Source: Pseudomonas sp. CCC3.1 (GTDB lineage: Bacteria; Pseudomonadota; Gammaproteobacteria; Pseudomonadales; Pseudomonadaceae). From it: a DNA stretch of 64,000 nucleotides. The translations under genes and the position numbers were made by a program. Position 1 is the stretch's first letter, and each line of letters opens with the position of its first letter. Location of the stretch: the NCBI RefSeq assembly GCF_034347405.1, contig NZ_CP133778.1, forward strand, positions 124,001 through 188,000, in the 5' to 3' direction. Positions 42,899 to 51,054 of the stretch are shown piece after piece. The notes below the pieces were generated by a model. That model searched no databases. It was not told the DNA's origin and saw only the letters and a program-made list of their open reading frames with translations.

Positions 42899-42926
42899 TG
42901 TGGGAGCTGGCAAGCCAGCTCCCACA
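42899..42926. repeat. Single REP palindrome, family D
   Basis: Perfect 13-base arms TGTGGGAGCTGGC/GCCAGCTCCCACA with a 2-base loop. This is a frequent Pseudomonas REP core. It lies between miaB and ybeZ and has no matching U tail on the minus strand, so I class it as a repeat, not as a standard terminator. Confidence 0.85.
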
Positions 42927-42936
42927 GGGGCGTGTA

Positions 42937-44265
42937 TCAGTTCAGCAATGACCCGCGCAACGAGTGCGGCTGGGCGGCGTCGATGTGTACATCGGCAAAT
43001 TGTCCGATCAACTGCGGATTGTCGCAGCGGAAGTTTACAATTCGGTTGTTTTCGGTGCGGCCTTGCAACTCGCCAGGGTCTTTTTTCGAGTAGTCGGTGA
43101 CCAGAATCCGCTGAGTGGAGCCCACCATTTGTCGGCTGATCTCGAAACCCTGCTGGTTGAGGCGATGCTGCAGCGCGTTCAGGCGCTCTTTTTTACGCTC
43201 TTCCGGCGTGTCGTCAGCCAGGTCAGCAGCCGGTGTGCCGGGCCGCTGGCTGTAGACAAAGGAGTACGAGAAGTCGAAACCGACGTCTTCGATCAGCTTC
43301 ATGGTTTGTTCGAAGTCTTTCTCGGTTTCACCGGGGAAGCCAACGATAAAGTCCGAACTGATGCAGATGCCCGGCACCGCCGCGCGCAATTTGCGCAGCT
43401 TGGACTTGTATTCCAAGGCGGTGTGGTTGCGCTTCATCGCCGACAGGATGCGGTCCGAACCCGATTGCACGGGCAGGTGCAGGTGTTTCACCAGTTCAGG
43501 CACTTCGGCGTGCGCCTGGATCAGGCTGTCGGAGAACTCCAGCGGGTGCGAGGTGGTGTAGCGAATGCGCTCGATCCCGTCGATAGCCGCGACCACGCGA
43601 ATCAACTCGGCGAGATCCGCCAGGCGACCGCCTTCGGTCAAACCTCGGTAGCCGTTAACGTTCTGCCCCAGCAACGTCACTTCGCGCACGCCGTTTTCAG
43701 CCAGGTGAATCACTTCGGCCAACACGTCGTCGAACGGGCGGCTGACTTCTTCGCCGCGGGTGTACGGCACCACGCAGAACGTGCAGTACTTGCTGCAACC
43801 TTCCATCACCGACACGTAGGCGCTTGGGCCGTCGATACGCGGCTCGGGCAAGTGATCAAATTTTTCGATTTCGGGGAACGACACATCCACCTGTGGCAGC
43901 TTGGTGATGCGTGCGGCGTCGATCATTTCGGGCAGGCGGTGCAAAGTTTGCGGGCCGAATACCACGTCAACATAAGGGGCGCGGTCGCGGATCGCGGCGC
44001 CTTCCTGGCTGGCCACGCAGCCACCGACGGCAATCACCATCTCGGGGTTGGCCAGTTTCAGTTCACGCCAGCGGCCCAGTTGCGAGTACACGCGGTCTTG
44101 GGCGCGTTCACGGATCGAGCAGGTATTAAGCAGGATGACATCAGCGTCTTCGGCGCGCGCTGTGACTTCCAGGGCCTGATGTTCACCCAGCAGATCGACC
44201 ATGCGCGAGCTGTCGTACTCATTCATCTGGCAACCGTGGGTTTCGATGTAAAGCTTCTTGGCCAT
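42937..44265 (-). CDS. miaB: tRNA-2-methylthio-N6-dimethylallyladenosine synthase
   Basis: Radical SAM methylthiotransferase that completes ms2i6A37 in tRNAs reading UNN codons. It is 442 residues with an N-terminal UPF0004 domain, the radical-SAM cysteines in MEGCSKYCTFCVVPYTRG and a C-terminal TRAM domain. Cysteines of the N-terminal auxiliary cluster are present (THGCQMNEYDS, NTCSIRE, VGGCVASQ). It is the first minus-strand gene before the DUF1820 gene on the other strand. Confidence 0.97.
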   Translation of the reverse strand: MAKKLYIETHGCQMNEYDSSRMVDLLGEHQALEVTARAEDADVILLNTCSIRERAQDRVYSQLGRWRELKLANPEMVIAVGGCVASQEGAAIRDRAPYVDVVFGPQTLHRLPEMIDAARITKLPQVDVSFPEIEKFDHLPEPRIDGPSAYVSVMEGCSKYCTFCVVPYTRGEEVSRPFDDVLAEVIHLAENGVREVTLLGQNVNGYRGLTEGGRLADLAELIRVVAAIDGIERIRYTTSHPLEFSDSLIQAHAEVPELVKHLHLPVQSGSDRILSAMKRNHTALEYKSKLRKLRAAVPGICISSDFIVGFPGETEKDFEQTMKLIEDVGFDFSYSFVYSQRPGTPAADLADDTPEERKKERLNALQHRLNQQGFEISRQMVGSTQRILVTDYSKKDPGELQGRTENNRIVNFRCDNPQLIGQFADVHIDAAQPHSLRGSLLN

Positions 44266-44338
44266 GGGTGTTCATCAAGTGGTTCAAAGAACCGCGCATT
44301 ATAGGGGGCATAGCCGTTGGTTCCTAGCGCTTAGCGTC

Positions 44339-44363
44339 CAGTGGCTATGCTATAGTTTGCGCC
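44339..44363 (+). promoter_or_regulatory. Extended -10 promoter element before the DUF1820 gene
   Basis: CAGTGGCTATGCTATAGTT and following bases: an extended -10 (TGC-TATAGT, TATAGT at 44351-44356) about 40 bases before the ATG, with no good -35. An element identical at 22 of 25 positions is at 48499-48523. It may also suit RpoS holoenzyme, which tolerates a poor -35. Confidence 0.5.
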
Positions 44364-44396
44364 CTCTTTTATATCCTCAGATGTCACCCGCCCACC

Positions 44397-44723
44397 ATGA
44401 CCAAACGTGAAGCTCCAATCTACAAGGTGATTTTCCTCAATCAGGGCCAGGTGTTCGAAATGTACGCCAAGCAGATCTATCAAAGTGATCTGTGGGGTTT
44501 CCTGGAAGTCGAGGAGTTCGTCTTCGGTGAGCGCACGCAAATGGTCGTCGATCCGAGCGAAGAAAAGCTCAAGGCTCAATTTGAAGGTGTGGTGCGCAGC
44601 TTTGTGCCGATGCACTCGATTGTGCGTATCGACGAGGTCGAGCGTCTGGGTACCCCGAAAATCAGCGAAGCGCGTGGCGTGAGCAACGTGATGCCGTTTC
44701 CGTTTCCTATGCCGGAGAAGTAA
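44397..44723 (+). CDS. DUF1820-family protein
   Basis: A 108-residue cytoplasmic protein with the DUF1820 opening APIYKVIFLNQGQVFEMYAKQIYQSDLWGF and a proline-rich tail (VMPFPFPMPEK). Family function is not known to me. It has its own promoter region (44339-44363) and is divergent from miaB. A weakly structured spacer separates it from the convergent Sel1 gene. Confidence 0.9.
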   Translation: MTKREAPIYKVIFLNQGQVFEMYAKQIYQSDLWGFLEVEEFVFGERTQMVVDPSEEKLKAQFEGVVRSFVPMHSIVRIDEVERLGTPKISEARGVSNVMPFPFPMPEK

Positions 44724-44793
44724 CTCCCCGAATGCATTTATGCCCAGGCGCAGTGGTTTTCAGTTGTCTGGGTAAAGGGCGACAGGAGGGGGC

Positions 44794-45342
44794 TCAAGGC
44801 AGTGGCGAAAACGGCGAACGGCCATCAGCTGACTGCAATTCGAGCAGGTATTTGCGGAAGATCTGCCCCAATATCTGGGTCGCTGTTTCGAGCTGGTCGC
44901 GAGGCATTTGTTCGGCCACCAGATCGGCGGTGTCGAGCGCGTCTTCGGCGCCGTTGACTGCGGCCATTTTCAGCACGATGTACGCCTGAATGTTGTTGGC
45001 CGGCACACCTTCGCCCTTGAAGAACATGGTGCCGAGCTGGAATTGGGCCATCGCGTGGCCTTGCAGCGACGCCTGCTCAAAGTAGCTCAGGGCTTTATTG
45101 AGGTCTTGTGGGGCATTTTTACCGTCGTAATAGAACTCGCCTAACTCGTATTCGGCTTCTGCATCCCCGGCTTTAGCCGCTTCAATGCACGCAGCGAGTG
45201 CCTCCTGAAGGTCTTCTGGCTGAGTATTGAGGGTGCAGCGACCCATCGCTGGGATCAACAACGAGTTACCGCCTGCCTGGGCAAGCAGCGGTTGTAGGAG
45301 CAACAGGCAGCCCAGTGCAAGGGCGCGGCCGGTGCGGTTCAT
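44794..45342 (-). CDS. Secreted Sel1-repeat (TPR-like) protein
   Basis: A 182-residue protein from the ATG at 45342, with a signal peptide (LALGCLLLLQPLLAQAGG). The frame beyond this start is not credible. Two Sel1-like repeats are visible, AEYELGEFYYDGKNAPQDLNKALSYFEQA and AQFQLGTMFFKGEGVPANN, so it should fold as a short alpha-solenoid that binds another protein in the periplasm. Partner unknown. It is single-gene and separated from hemL by a terminator region. Confidence 0.87.
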   Translation of the reverse strand: MNRTGRALALGCLLLLQPLLAQAGGNSLLIPAMGRCTLNTQPEDLQEALAACIEAAKAGDAEAEYELGEFYYDGKNAPQDLNKALSYFEQASLQGHAMAQFQLGTMFFKGEGVPANNIQAYIVLKMAAVNGAEDALDTADLVAEQMPRDQLETATQILGQIFRKYLLELQSADGRSPFSPLP

Positions 45343-45524
45343 GGGAATCGACGTACCTCTGATAGGCGGGCATACCCGACCAAGGGATGAGTAGGCGCGC
45401 ATTATGAAATAAGCGGAGGCAACCTTACAAAGTCTTTACTCGTTTTTCTGCTGCGTGACCGCCATATCGATTGATTTAAGACGATTCTGGACGGGCGGCG
45501 TCAAAAATTACCGCATAACGGACA

Positions 45525-45560
45525 TAAAAAAGCCGACAAGGGGCTAACCCCTTATCGGCT
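45525..45560 (-). terminator. Terminator after hemL
   Basis: On the minus strand, a strong stem AGCCGA-AAGGGG/CCCCTT-TCGGCT with a 4-base loop is followed by TTTTTT. It lies 7 bases past the hemL stop codon. Confidence 0.9.
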
Positions 45561-45567
45561 CTGAGGA

Positions 45568-46851
45568 TTACTTCAGCGCAGCGAAAGCACGCTCGGCAGC
45601 ATCCAGGGTCAGTTGCAACTCAGCTTCGCCATGGGCAATTGACGTGAAACCGGCTTCAAAAGCACTCGGTGCCAGGTACACGCCGCCTTCCAGCATCAGG
45701 TGGAAGAAGCGCTTGAACAGGTCGGCATCGCTGGCCATCACGTCGTCGAACGTCACGATGTCATCGGCGCCGCTGAAGTACAGGCCAAACATGCCGCCCG
45801 CCTGAGTGGTCACAAACGGGATTCCGGCGGCGTCCGCACGCTGTTGCAGGCCATCGAGCAGGCGCGTTGTGTAGTCGGTCAGCTCGGCATGGAAGCCCGG
45901 ACGGCTGATGAGGCGCAAGGTGGTCAGGCCTGCGGCCATCGCCAGCGGGTTGCCGGACAGCGTGCCCGCCTGATACACAGGGCCCAGCGGGGCGATGTGC
46001 TGCATGATTTCTCGTTTGCCGCCAAAGCAGCCCACCGGCATGCCGCCACCGATGATTTTGCCGAACGTGCTCAGGTCCGGGGTGACGCCGTAGTGGGCTT
46101 GGGCGCCGCCCAGTGCCACGCGGAAACCGGTCATCACTTCGTCAAAAATCAGCACGATGCCGTATTTGTCACACTGGCTGCGCAGGCCTTCCAGGAAGCC
46201 CGGAGCAGGCGGAACGCAGTTCATGTTGCCAGCGACCGGTTCGACGATGATGCACGCCACGGTGCTGCCCACGTCGTCCAGCAGTTTTTCAACCGCCTCG
46301 AGGTCGTTGAACGTGGTGGTCAGGGTGTGTTTGGCGAAATCGGCAGGCACGCCGCCCGAGCTTGGAACGCCCTGAGTCAGTGCGCCGGAACCGGCCTTGA
46401 CCAGCAAGCTGTCAGAGTGGCCGTGGTAGCAGCCTTCGAACTTGAGAATGTTGTCGCGGCCAGTGAAGCCGCGCGCCAGACGGATGGCACTCATGGTGGC
46501 TTCGGTGCCGGAGCTGACCATGCGCACCATTTCCATCGACGGCACAATCGAGCACACCAGGTCAGCCATTTCGGTCTCCATGGCGGTCGGTGCGCCATAC
46601 GACAAACCGTGTTCCAACTGCGCACGCACGGCGTCCAACACGTCCGGGTGGCTGTGGCCCAGAATCATCGGGCCCCAGGAGCCGACGTAGTCGACATAAC
46701 GCTTGTCGTCTTCGTCGGTGACATAGGCGCCTTCGGCATGTTTGAAAAACAGCGGCGTGCCGCCCACGCTCTTGAAAGCACGAACTGGCGAGTTCACGCC
46801 GCCGGGGATGTGTTTTTGGGCGTTGGCAAACAGGGTTTCGGAACGAGACAT
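45568..46851 (-). CDS. hemL: Glutamate-1-semialdehyde 2,1-aminomutase
   Basis: PLP enzyme that makes 5-aminolevulinate for heme and siroheme by the C5 pathway. It is 427 residues, normal length, of the aminotransferase class III fold. The PLP lysine is in FGKIIGGGMPVG, the acidic residue in IVLIFDEVMTGFRV, and NSPVRAF is at the start. A strong terminator follows. thiE is 31 bases upstream on the same strand, so hemL may be read with the thiamine genes. Confidence 0.98.
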   Translation of the reverse strand: MSRSETLFANAQKHIPGGVNSPVRAFKSVGGTPLFFKHAEGAYVTDEDDKRYVDYVGSWGPMILGHSHPDVLDAVRAQLEHGLSYGAPTAMETEMADLVCSIVPSMEMVRMVSSGTEATMSAIRLARGFTGRDNILKFEGCYHGHSDSLLVKAGSGALTQGVPSSGGVPADFAKHTLTTTFNDLEAVEKLLDDVGSTVACIIVEPVAGNMNCVPPAPGFLEGLRSQCDKYGIVLIFDEVMTGFRVALGGAQAHYGVTPDLSTFGKIIGGGMPVGCFGGKREIMQHIAPLGPVYQAGTLSGNPLAMAAGLTTLRLISRPGFHAELTDYTTRLLDGLQQRADAAGIPFVTTQAGGMFGLYFSGADDIVTFDDVMASDADLFKRFFHLMLEGGVYLAPSAFEAGFTSIAHGEAELQLTLDAAERAFAALK

Positions 46852-46882
46852 GATGGGCTCTCTCTGAATCAGTATTCGGTAT

Positions 46883-47506
46883 TTAAATAGACAGCAGGGC
46901 GTTGAACGCGCGGGCGCGTCGGGTCACTTCCTGAGCGTTGTCAGCGCCAAACAGGCCGTGCACCACCGCCAGCAAATCAGCCCCGCGCTCGACCAGCGGC
47001 GCCGCGTTGTCCAGGGTAATGCCGCCAATCACACAAATCGGCAGATGAAGCCGGGTGCGCGCCTGATCAATGACATCCAGAGCTGCCGGGGCTGCACCGG
47101 GCTTGGTGTTGGAGGTGAAGAAACGGCCAAAGGCGACATACGTTGCACCTTCTTTGGCGGCTTGCTCGGCCAGGTCGATCTGGTCGTGGCAGGTTGAACC
47201 AATGATCGCCTTTGCCCCCAGCAATGCCCGCGCAGGTGTCAGCGGGCCGTCGGTTTGGCCCAGGTGAACGCCCACGCCCAGACGTGCAGCCAGCTCAGCG
47301 TCATCGTTGATGATCAAGTGAGCTTTATAACGATCGCATAACTCCTTCAACGTTTCGGCTTCGCGCAGGCGGCGGGCTTCGTCGCCGCTCTTGTCGCGGT
47401 ACTGCAACAGGGTCAGGCCGCCATCCAGCGCTGCCTCGACATACCCTAAAAATTTGCCGGCTAGCAGCTGGCTATCAGTGATTGCGTAAAGACCACGCAG
47501 CTTCAT
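46883..47506 (-). CDS. thiE: Thiamine-phosphate synthase
   Basis: Couples the pyrimidine and thiazole phosphates to give thiamine phosphate. It is a 207-residue TIM-barrel with the family segments LQYRDKSGDE, LIINDDAELAARLGVGVHLGQ, ASTCH-like IGSTCHD and VVHGLFGAD. It follows thiD by 17 bases in the same direction, so these two steps are made together, and hemL follows. I see no TPP riboswitch sequence before either gene. Confidence 0.96.
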   Translation of the reverse strand: MKLRGLYAITDSQLLAGKFLGYVEAALDGGLTLLQYRDKSGDEARRLREAETLKELCDRYKAHLIINDDAELAARLGVGVHLGQTDGPLTPARALLGAKAIIGSTCHDQIDLAEQAAKEGATYVAFGRFFTSNTKPGAAPAALDVIDQARTRLHLPICVIGGITLDNAAPLVERGADLLAVVHGLFGADNAQEVTRRARAFNALLSI

Positions 47507-47523
47507 CGGTCGAGCCTCATTCG

Positions 47524-48321
47524 TTACGAACAGAAGTCCAGCGGCAAACGGCGAGGCACAAATTGGCCCTGGCCCAGTTGCTCGGCATCACGCAGGGTGC
47601 GCCACGTGTAATTGAGTGCGGTCTCTACCGCGCTGACCAGATTTTCGCCAATGGCCAAACGCCCAGCCAACGTACTGGCCAAGGTGCAGCCCGAGCCGTG
47701 ATAGCTACCCGGCAGGCGGTAACAGGTGAAGGTATGACGGCTACCGTCGCGGCTGTACAAGCGGTTATGGACTTCGTGTTCATCGCCGTGTCCGCCGGTG
47801 ATGAGCAAGTGTTTACAGAACGGCAGGAGTTTTTCGGCGCATTCATCGGCGCTGCCTTCGGGCAGTTCGGCCAGAATGCGGGCTTCAGGCAGGTTAGGGG
47901 TGGCAATGACTGCCAGCGGCAGCAAGCGTTCGCGCATGGCGTAGCCCACTTCGTCTTTGCCCAGTCGCCCGCCACCGCCTGCGCGCAACACCGGGTCGCA
48001 GACCATCGGCAGATGCGGGTGGGCTTGAAGCAGCTCGACCACGGTGTCGACCATTTCCAGTGAGCCGAGCATGCCCAGCTTGACGGCCGCAATCGTGGAG
48101 TCGCTGAGCACGGCATTGGCTTGCGCCAGCACCCACTCTCGATCCAGCACGCGGAAATCGCTGACATTCACGGTGTTCTGCACAGTCAGGGCTGTTACCA
48201 CAGGAGCGGCGTGGCAGCCTTGAGCCAGCAGGGCTTCGATATCTGCCTGCAAGCCGGCACCCCCACTGGGGTCATGGCCGGAGAGACAGAGGACAACGGG
48301 GCGAGAACTGTAGATATTCAT
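47524..48321 (-). CDS. thiD: Hydroxymethylpyrimidine/phosphomethylpyrimidine kinase
   Basis: Phosphorylates the thiamine pyrimidine twice. The ATG at 48321 (MNIYSSRPVVLCLSGHDPSGGAG; 265 residues) is preferred over the longer frame starting at 48342. The ribokinase-like fold is shown by GHDPSGGAGLQADIEA, VCDPVLRAGGGG and the GSGCTLASTLAG phosphate-binding end. First of the thiD-thiE pair. Confidence 0.96.
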   Translation of the reverse strand: MNIYSSRPVVLCLSGHDPSGGAGLQADIEALLAQGCHAAPVVTALTVQNTVNVSDFRVLDREWVLAQANAVLSDSTIAAVKLGMLGSLEMVDTVVELLQAHPHLPMVCDPVLRAGGGGRLGKDEVGYAMRERLLPLAVIATPNLPEARILAELPEGSADECAEKLLPFCKHLLITGGHGDEHEVHNRLYSRDGSRHTFTCYRLPGSYHGSGCTLASTLAGRLAIGENLVSAVETALNYTWRTLRDAEQLGQGQFVPRRLPLDFCS

Positions 48322-48498
48322 GGTGCGCGAGCTTACCACCAAACGCTTTTTTGCGGCGGCTTGCTCCGCGTTGAATGATATGTCGCTGATAAGTCTTTAA
48401 TTGTCCTGCAAGCGATAGAGGATTATCCGACAGGAATGCTCTGAAATGCCCGTTCTAGAGCCTTTTCTTTGATTGTTTGAGGGGTGTGTATTTGCCAT

Positions 48499-48523
48499 CA
48501 GTGGCTATGCTAGAGTTGGCCCC
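48499..48523 (+). promoter_or_regulatory. Extended -10 promoter element before the hybrid kinase
   Basis: A copy of the 44339-44363 element, with 22 of 25 positions equal. The extended -10 is TGC-TAGAGT (TAGAGT at 48511-48516), about 50-90 bases before the possible start codons. The -35 is poor. Confidence 0.45.
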
Positions 48524-48609
48524 CAATTAACAATAGGTAAGCCGGTGAACGTGGTCTCGAAAGGAATGGGGGATTGTGCACGTTACCGGATGCGGAACGC
48601 TGGGGCTGT

Positions 48610-50955
48610 ATGCGCTATTTGGTGATGATGTTATTGGGCTGGCTACCGATGCTGGTCAGCGCAGTTGAGTTCGACGAAACCACACAGAGCCTGCCCCTGG
48701 GCCGAGTGATGCAGGTCTTCGAAGATGTAGAAGGCTTGGCGACGCTGAACGATGTCATCGCACACGATGGCCTGTTCAAAGTTCACGATAAAGCCACGCT
48801 CAACGCGGGCTATTCGCACTCGGTCTTTTGGCTGAAAGTTGATTTACGTTACCTGCCCAAAAACCCTGAAACCCAGCGTACCTGGCTGCTGGAGCTGGCT
48901 TATCCGCCGCTTGATCATATTGATTTGTACCTGGCCGATACCGCGGGCAACTACCGTCTGGTTGAGCGAACGGGCGATGCGCAGCCCTTTAACAGTCGGC
49001 AAATCAAAGAAAACAATTACCTGTTCGAACTCAACTTCAGCCCCGGGCAGAGCCGCACTGTGTACTTGCGTCTGGCCAGCCAAGGCTCGATTCAGGCCCC
49101 GCTAACCCTGTGGTCTGCGCAGTCGTACCTTGAAGAGCAACCGATACGGATCTATATCCTGGGCCTGATTTACGGCGTGTTGCTGGGGATGCTGGTGTAC
49201 AACCTGTTCATCTTTATCAGCGTGCGCGACACCAGCTACCTCTATTACATCTTCTATATCGGCTCGTTCGGCCTGTACCAGCTCTCGGTCAATGGCGCAG
49301 CGGTGCAGTACTTTTGGCCGAACAACCCGTGGTGGGCCAACGCCGCTACCCCGTTCTTGATCGGCTCTGCCGCGTTCTTCGGTTGCCAGTTTGCGCGCTC
49401 CTTTTTGCACACCGCCTCCCACAGCCGCTGGCTCGACCGCATATTAATGTTCTTGATGGGCGTTGGCGTATTGGTAATGGTGCTGTCGCTGGTCACCAGC
49501 TATGCCGTGGCATTGCGCCTGGCGACGGGGCTGGCGTTGGCGTTTATTGTTGCCATCTTTGTTTCTGGGGTGGTGGCTTGGGCCCGTGGTTTAAGGGTGG
49601 CGCGCTATTTTGTGATCGCCTGGTCGGCCTTTTTACTCGGAGGTCTGGTCAATACGCTGATGGTATTGGGCTACCTGCCGAATGTGTTCCTGACCATGTA
49701 TGCCAGCCAGATCGGTTCGGCGATTGAGGTAGGCCTGCTGTCGCTGGCGCTTGCCGACCGGATCAATGCCATGCGCGACTTGCAGGCGCGCACGTTGCAA
49801 GAGACCGGACAAAAGCTGGCGGCGATGAACCAGCAACTGGCCCGCACCAACCAACTTAAAGACGAGTTTTTGTCGACGGTTTCCCATGAACTGCGCACGC
49901 CCATGAACGGCGTGATTGGTTCGCTTGAGCTGATCAAAACCCTGGACCTGAACCCCGAACTTGAGCTCTACACCCAGACGGCCGAAGGTTCGGCCCGAGA
50001 AATGATGGGCATGGTCAACGGCATCCTGGCCCTGACCGAGTTGCAGGCCGGTCGGCTTAAGGCCAATCCCCGGCCTTTTAGCCTGAATGAACTGCTCAAT
50101 GATCTGAACAACCACTTCGGGCCGAAGGCGCGGGACAAAGGGCTAGCGTTTTCTTATGACGTGGCTCGGGACATGCCCGATCAATGGGTGGGGGATGCCG
50201 AGAAGATTCGCCAGTGCCTTGAGTGCCTGCTGGACAACGCGATCAAGTTCACCCATGAAGGCGGGGTGATTTTGCGCGTCACCGGCAAGGCCGCAGGCCA
50301 GTGGCGTTGGGCATTGGCCTTTAATGTGATCGACAGCGGCATTGGTTTTGTCCATCAGGAAGAAGCCGAGTTGTATCAAAACTTCTTTCAGGTGGATGGC
50401 TCCATGACTCGCAGCTATGGCGGGCTGGGCATCGGTCTGGCCATTTGCCGACGACTGGTTCAACTGTTGGGTGGGCGTTTGACCCACCACTCGCAGCCGG
50501 GCCAAGGCTCACAGTTTCAGATGTTGTTAACGCTTGAATCGCTGGCTCTGCCTGAGCCTGCACCTGCGTTGCACCCGCAAAAAAAGCCGGGGGAGTGCGC
50601 GGTGTTGCTCGTTGAAGACGACAGCGCGGCACCTTTACGCGCCATGTTGCTCAAACTGGGTTATCGCGTACTCAGTGTCGACAACGGCCTGGCGGCAATT
50701 GACGTTTTGCGTCGAGAGCGGGTGGATGTGGTGTTGCTGGGATACCCGTTGATTCTGGTGACGGGGGCCTCGATGGGCACTCAATTGTTGACGTTGGCCG
50801 CGTGCTCGCAGTTGCCAGTGCTGGTGCTGTTTGAATCCCAAGCCGAGGCTCAAGCGGCGCGTGAGCAGGTCGACGGGATTACCGATTACTTGATCAAACC
50901 GTTGCGTATTGAAGACTTGCAGCAGGCACTGTCACGGCGCCTGTCGCACCTCTAG
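48610..50955 (+). CDS. 7TM hybrid histidine kinase with degenerate receiver
   Basis: Membrane sensor kinase of 781 residues from the ATG at 48610, which opens a clean signal peptide; a GTG at 48574 would add 12 residues. After the signal comes a periplasmic 7TMR-DISM-type sensor (about 20-185), seven hydrophobic helices (about 190-375), then the kinase core with phospho-acceptor His426 (VSHELRTPMNG), an N box (LLDNAIKFT) and G boxes (DSGIGF, GGLGIGLAI). The C-terminal receiver keeps the acidic pair (VEDD) and lysine (IKPL), but its phospho-acceptor position reads LLGYPL instead of an aspartate. It should autophosphorylate but not pass phosphate to its own receiver. Ligand unknown. Confidence 0.9.
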   Translation: MRYLVMMLLGWLPMLVSAVEFDETTQSLPLGRVMQVFEDVEGLATLNDVIAHDGLFKVHDKATLNAGYSHSVFWLKVDLRYLPKNPETQRTWLLELAYPPLDHIDLYLADTAGNYRLVERTGDAQPFNSRQIKENNYLFELNFSPGQSRTVYLRLASQGSIQAPLTLWSAQSYLEEQPIRIYILGLIYGVLLGMLVYNLFIFISVRDTSYLYYIFYIGSFGLYQLSVNGAAVQYFWPNNPWWANAATPFLIGSAAFFGCQFARSFLHTASHSRWLDRILMFLMGVGVLVMVLSLVTSYAVALRLATGLALAFIVAIFVSGVVAWARGLRVARYFVIAWSAFLLGGLVNTLMVLGYLPNVFLTMYASQIGSAIEVGLLSLALADRINAMRDLQARTLQETGQKLAAMNQQLARTNQLKDEFLSTVSHELRTPMNGVIGSLELIKTLDLNPELELYTQTAEGSAREMMGMVNGILALTELQAGRLKANPRPFSLNELLNDLNNHFGPKARDKGLAFSYDVARDMPDQWVGDAEKIRQCLECLLDNAIKFTHEGGVILRVTGKAAGQWRWALAFNVIDSGIGFVHQEEAELYQNFFQVDGSMTRSYGGLGIGLAICRRLVQLLGGRLTHHSQPGQGSQFQMLLTLESLALPEPAPALHPQKKPGECAVLLVEDDSAAPLRAMLLKLGYRVLSVDNGLAAIDVLRRERVDVVLLGYPLILVTGASMGTQLLTLAACSQLPVLVLFESQAEAQAAREQVDGITDYLIKPLRIEDLQQALSRRLSHL

Positions 50956-51054
50956 TGATGGCAGAAGCGCCGGGATTTAGGCGTTTATGCCACTTGTGAT
51001 GGTGGCTGTGCGTGCTTCACTGGGTCCATTGGATTGATCTTTGGAGCCCGCGCA

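Noticed and set aside
42899..42926. The perfect palindrome after miaB read as an intrinsic terminator
   Set aside because: The minus-strand sequence after the stem is AAAAGG without a T run; the core matches common Pseudomonas REPs.
46883..48573. TPP riboswitch before thiD or thiE
   Set aside because: No THI-box-like sequence could be seen in the spacers before either gene.
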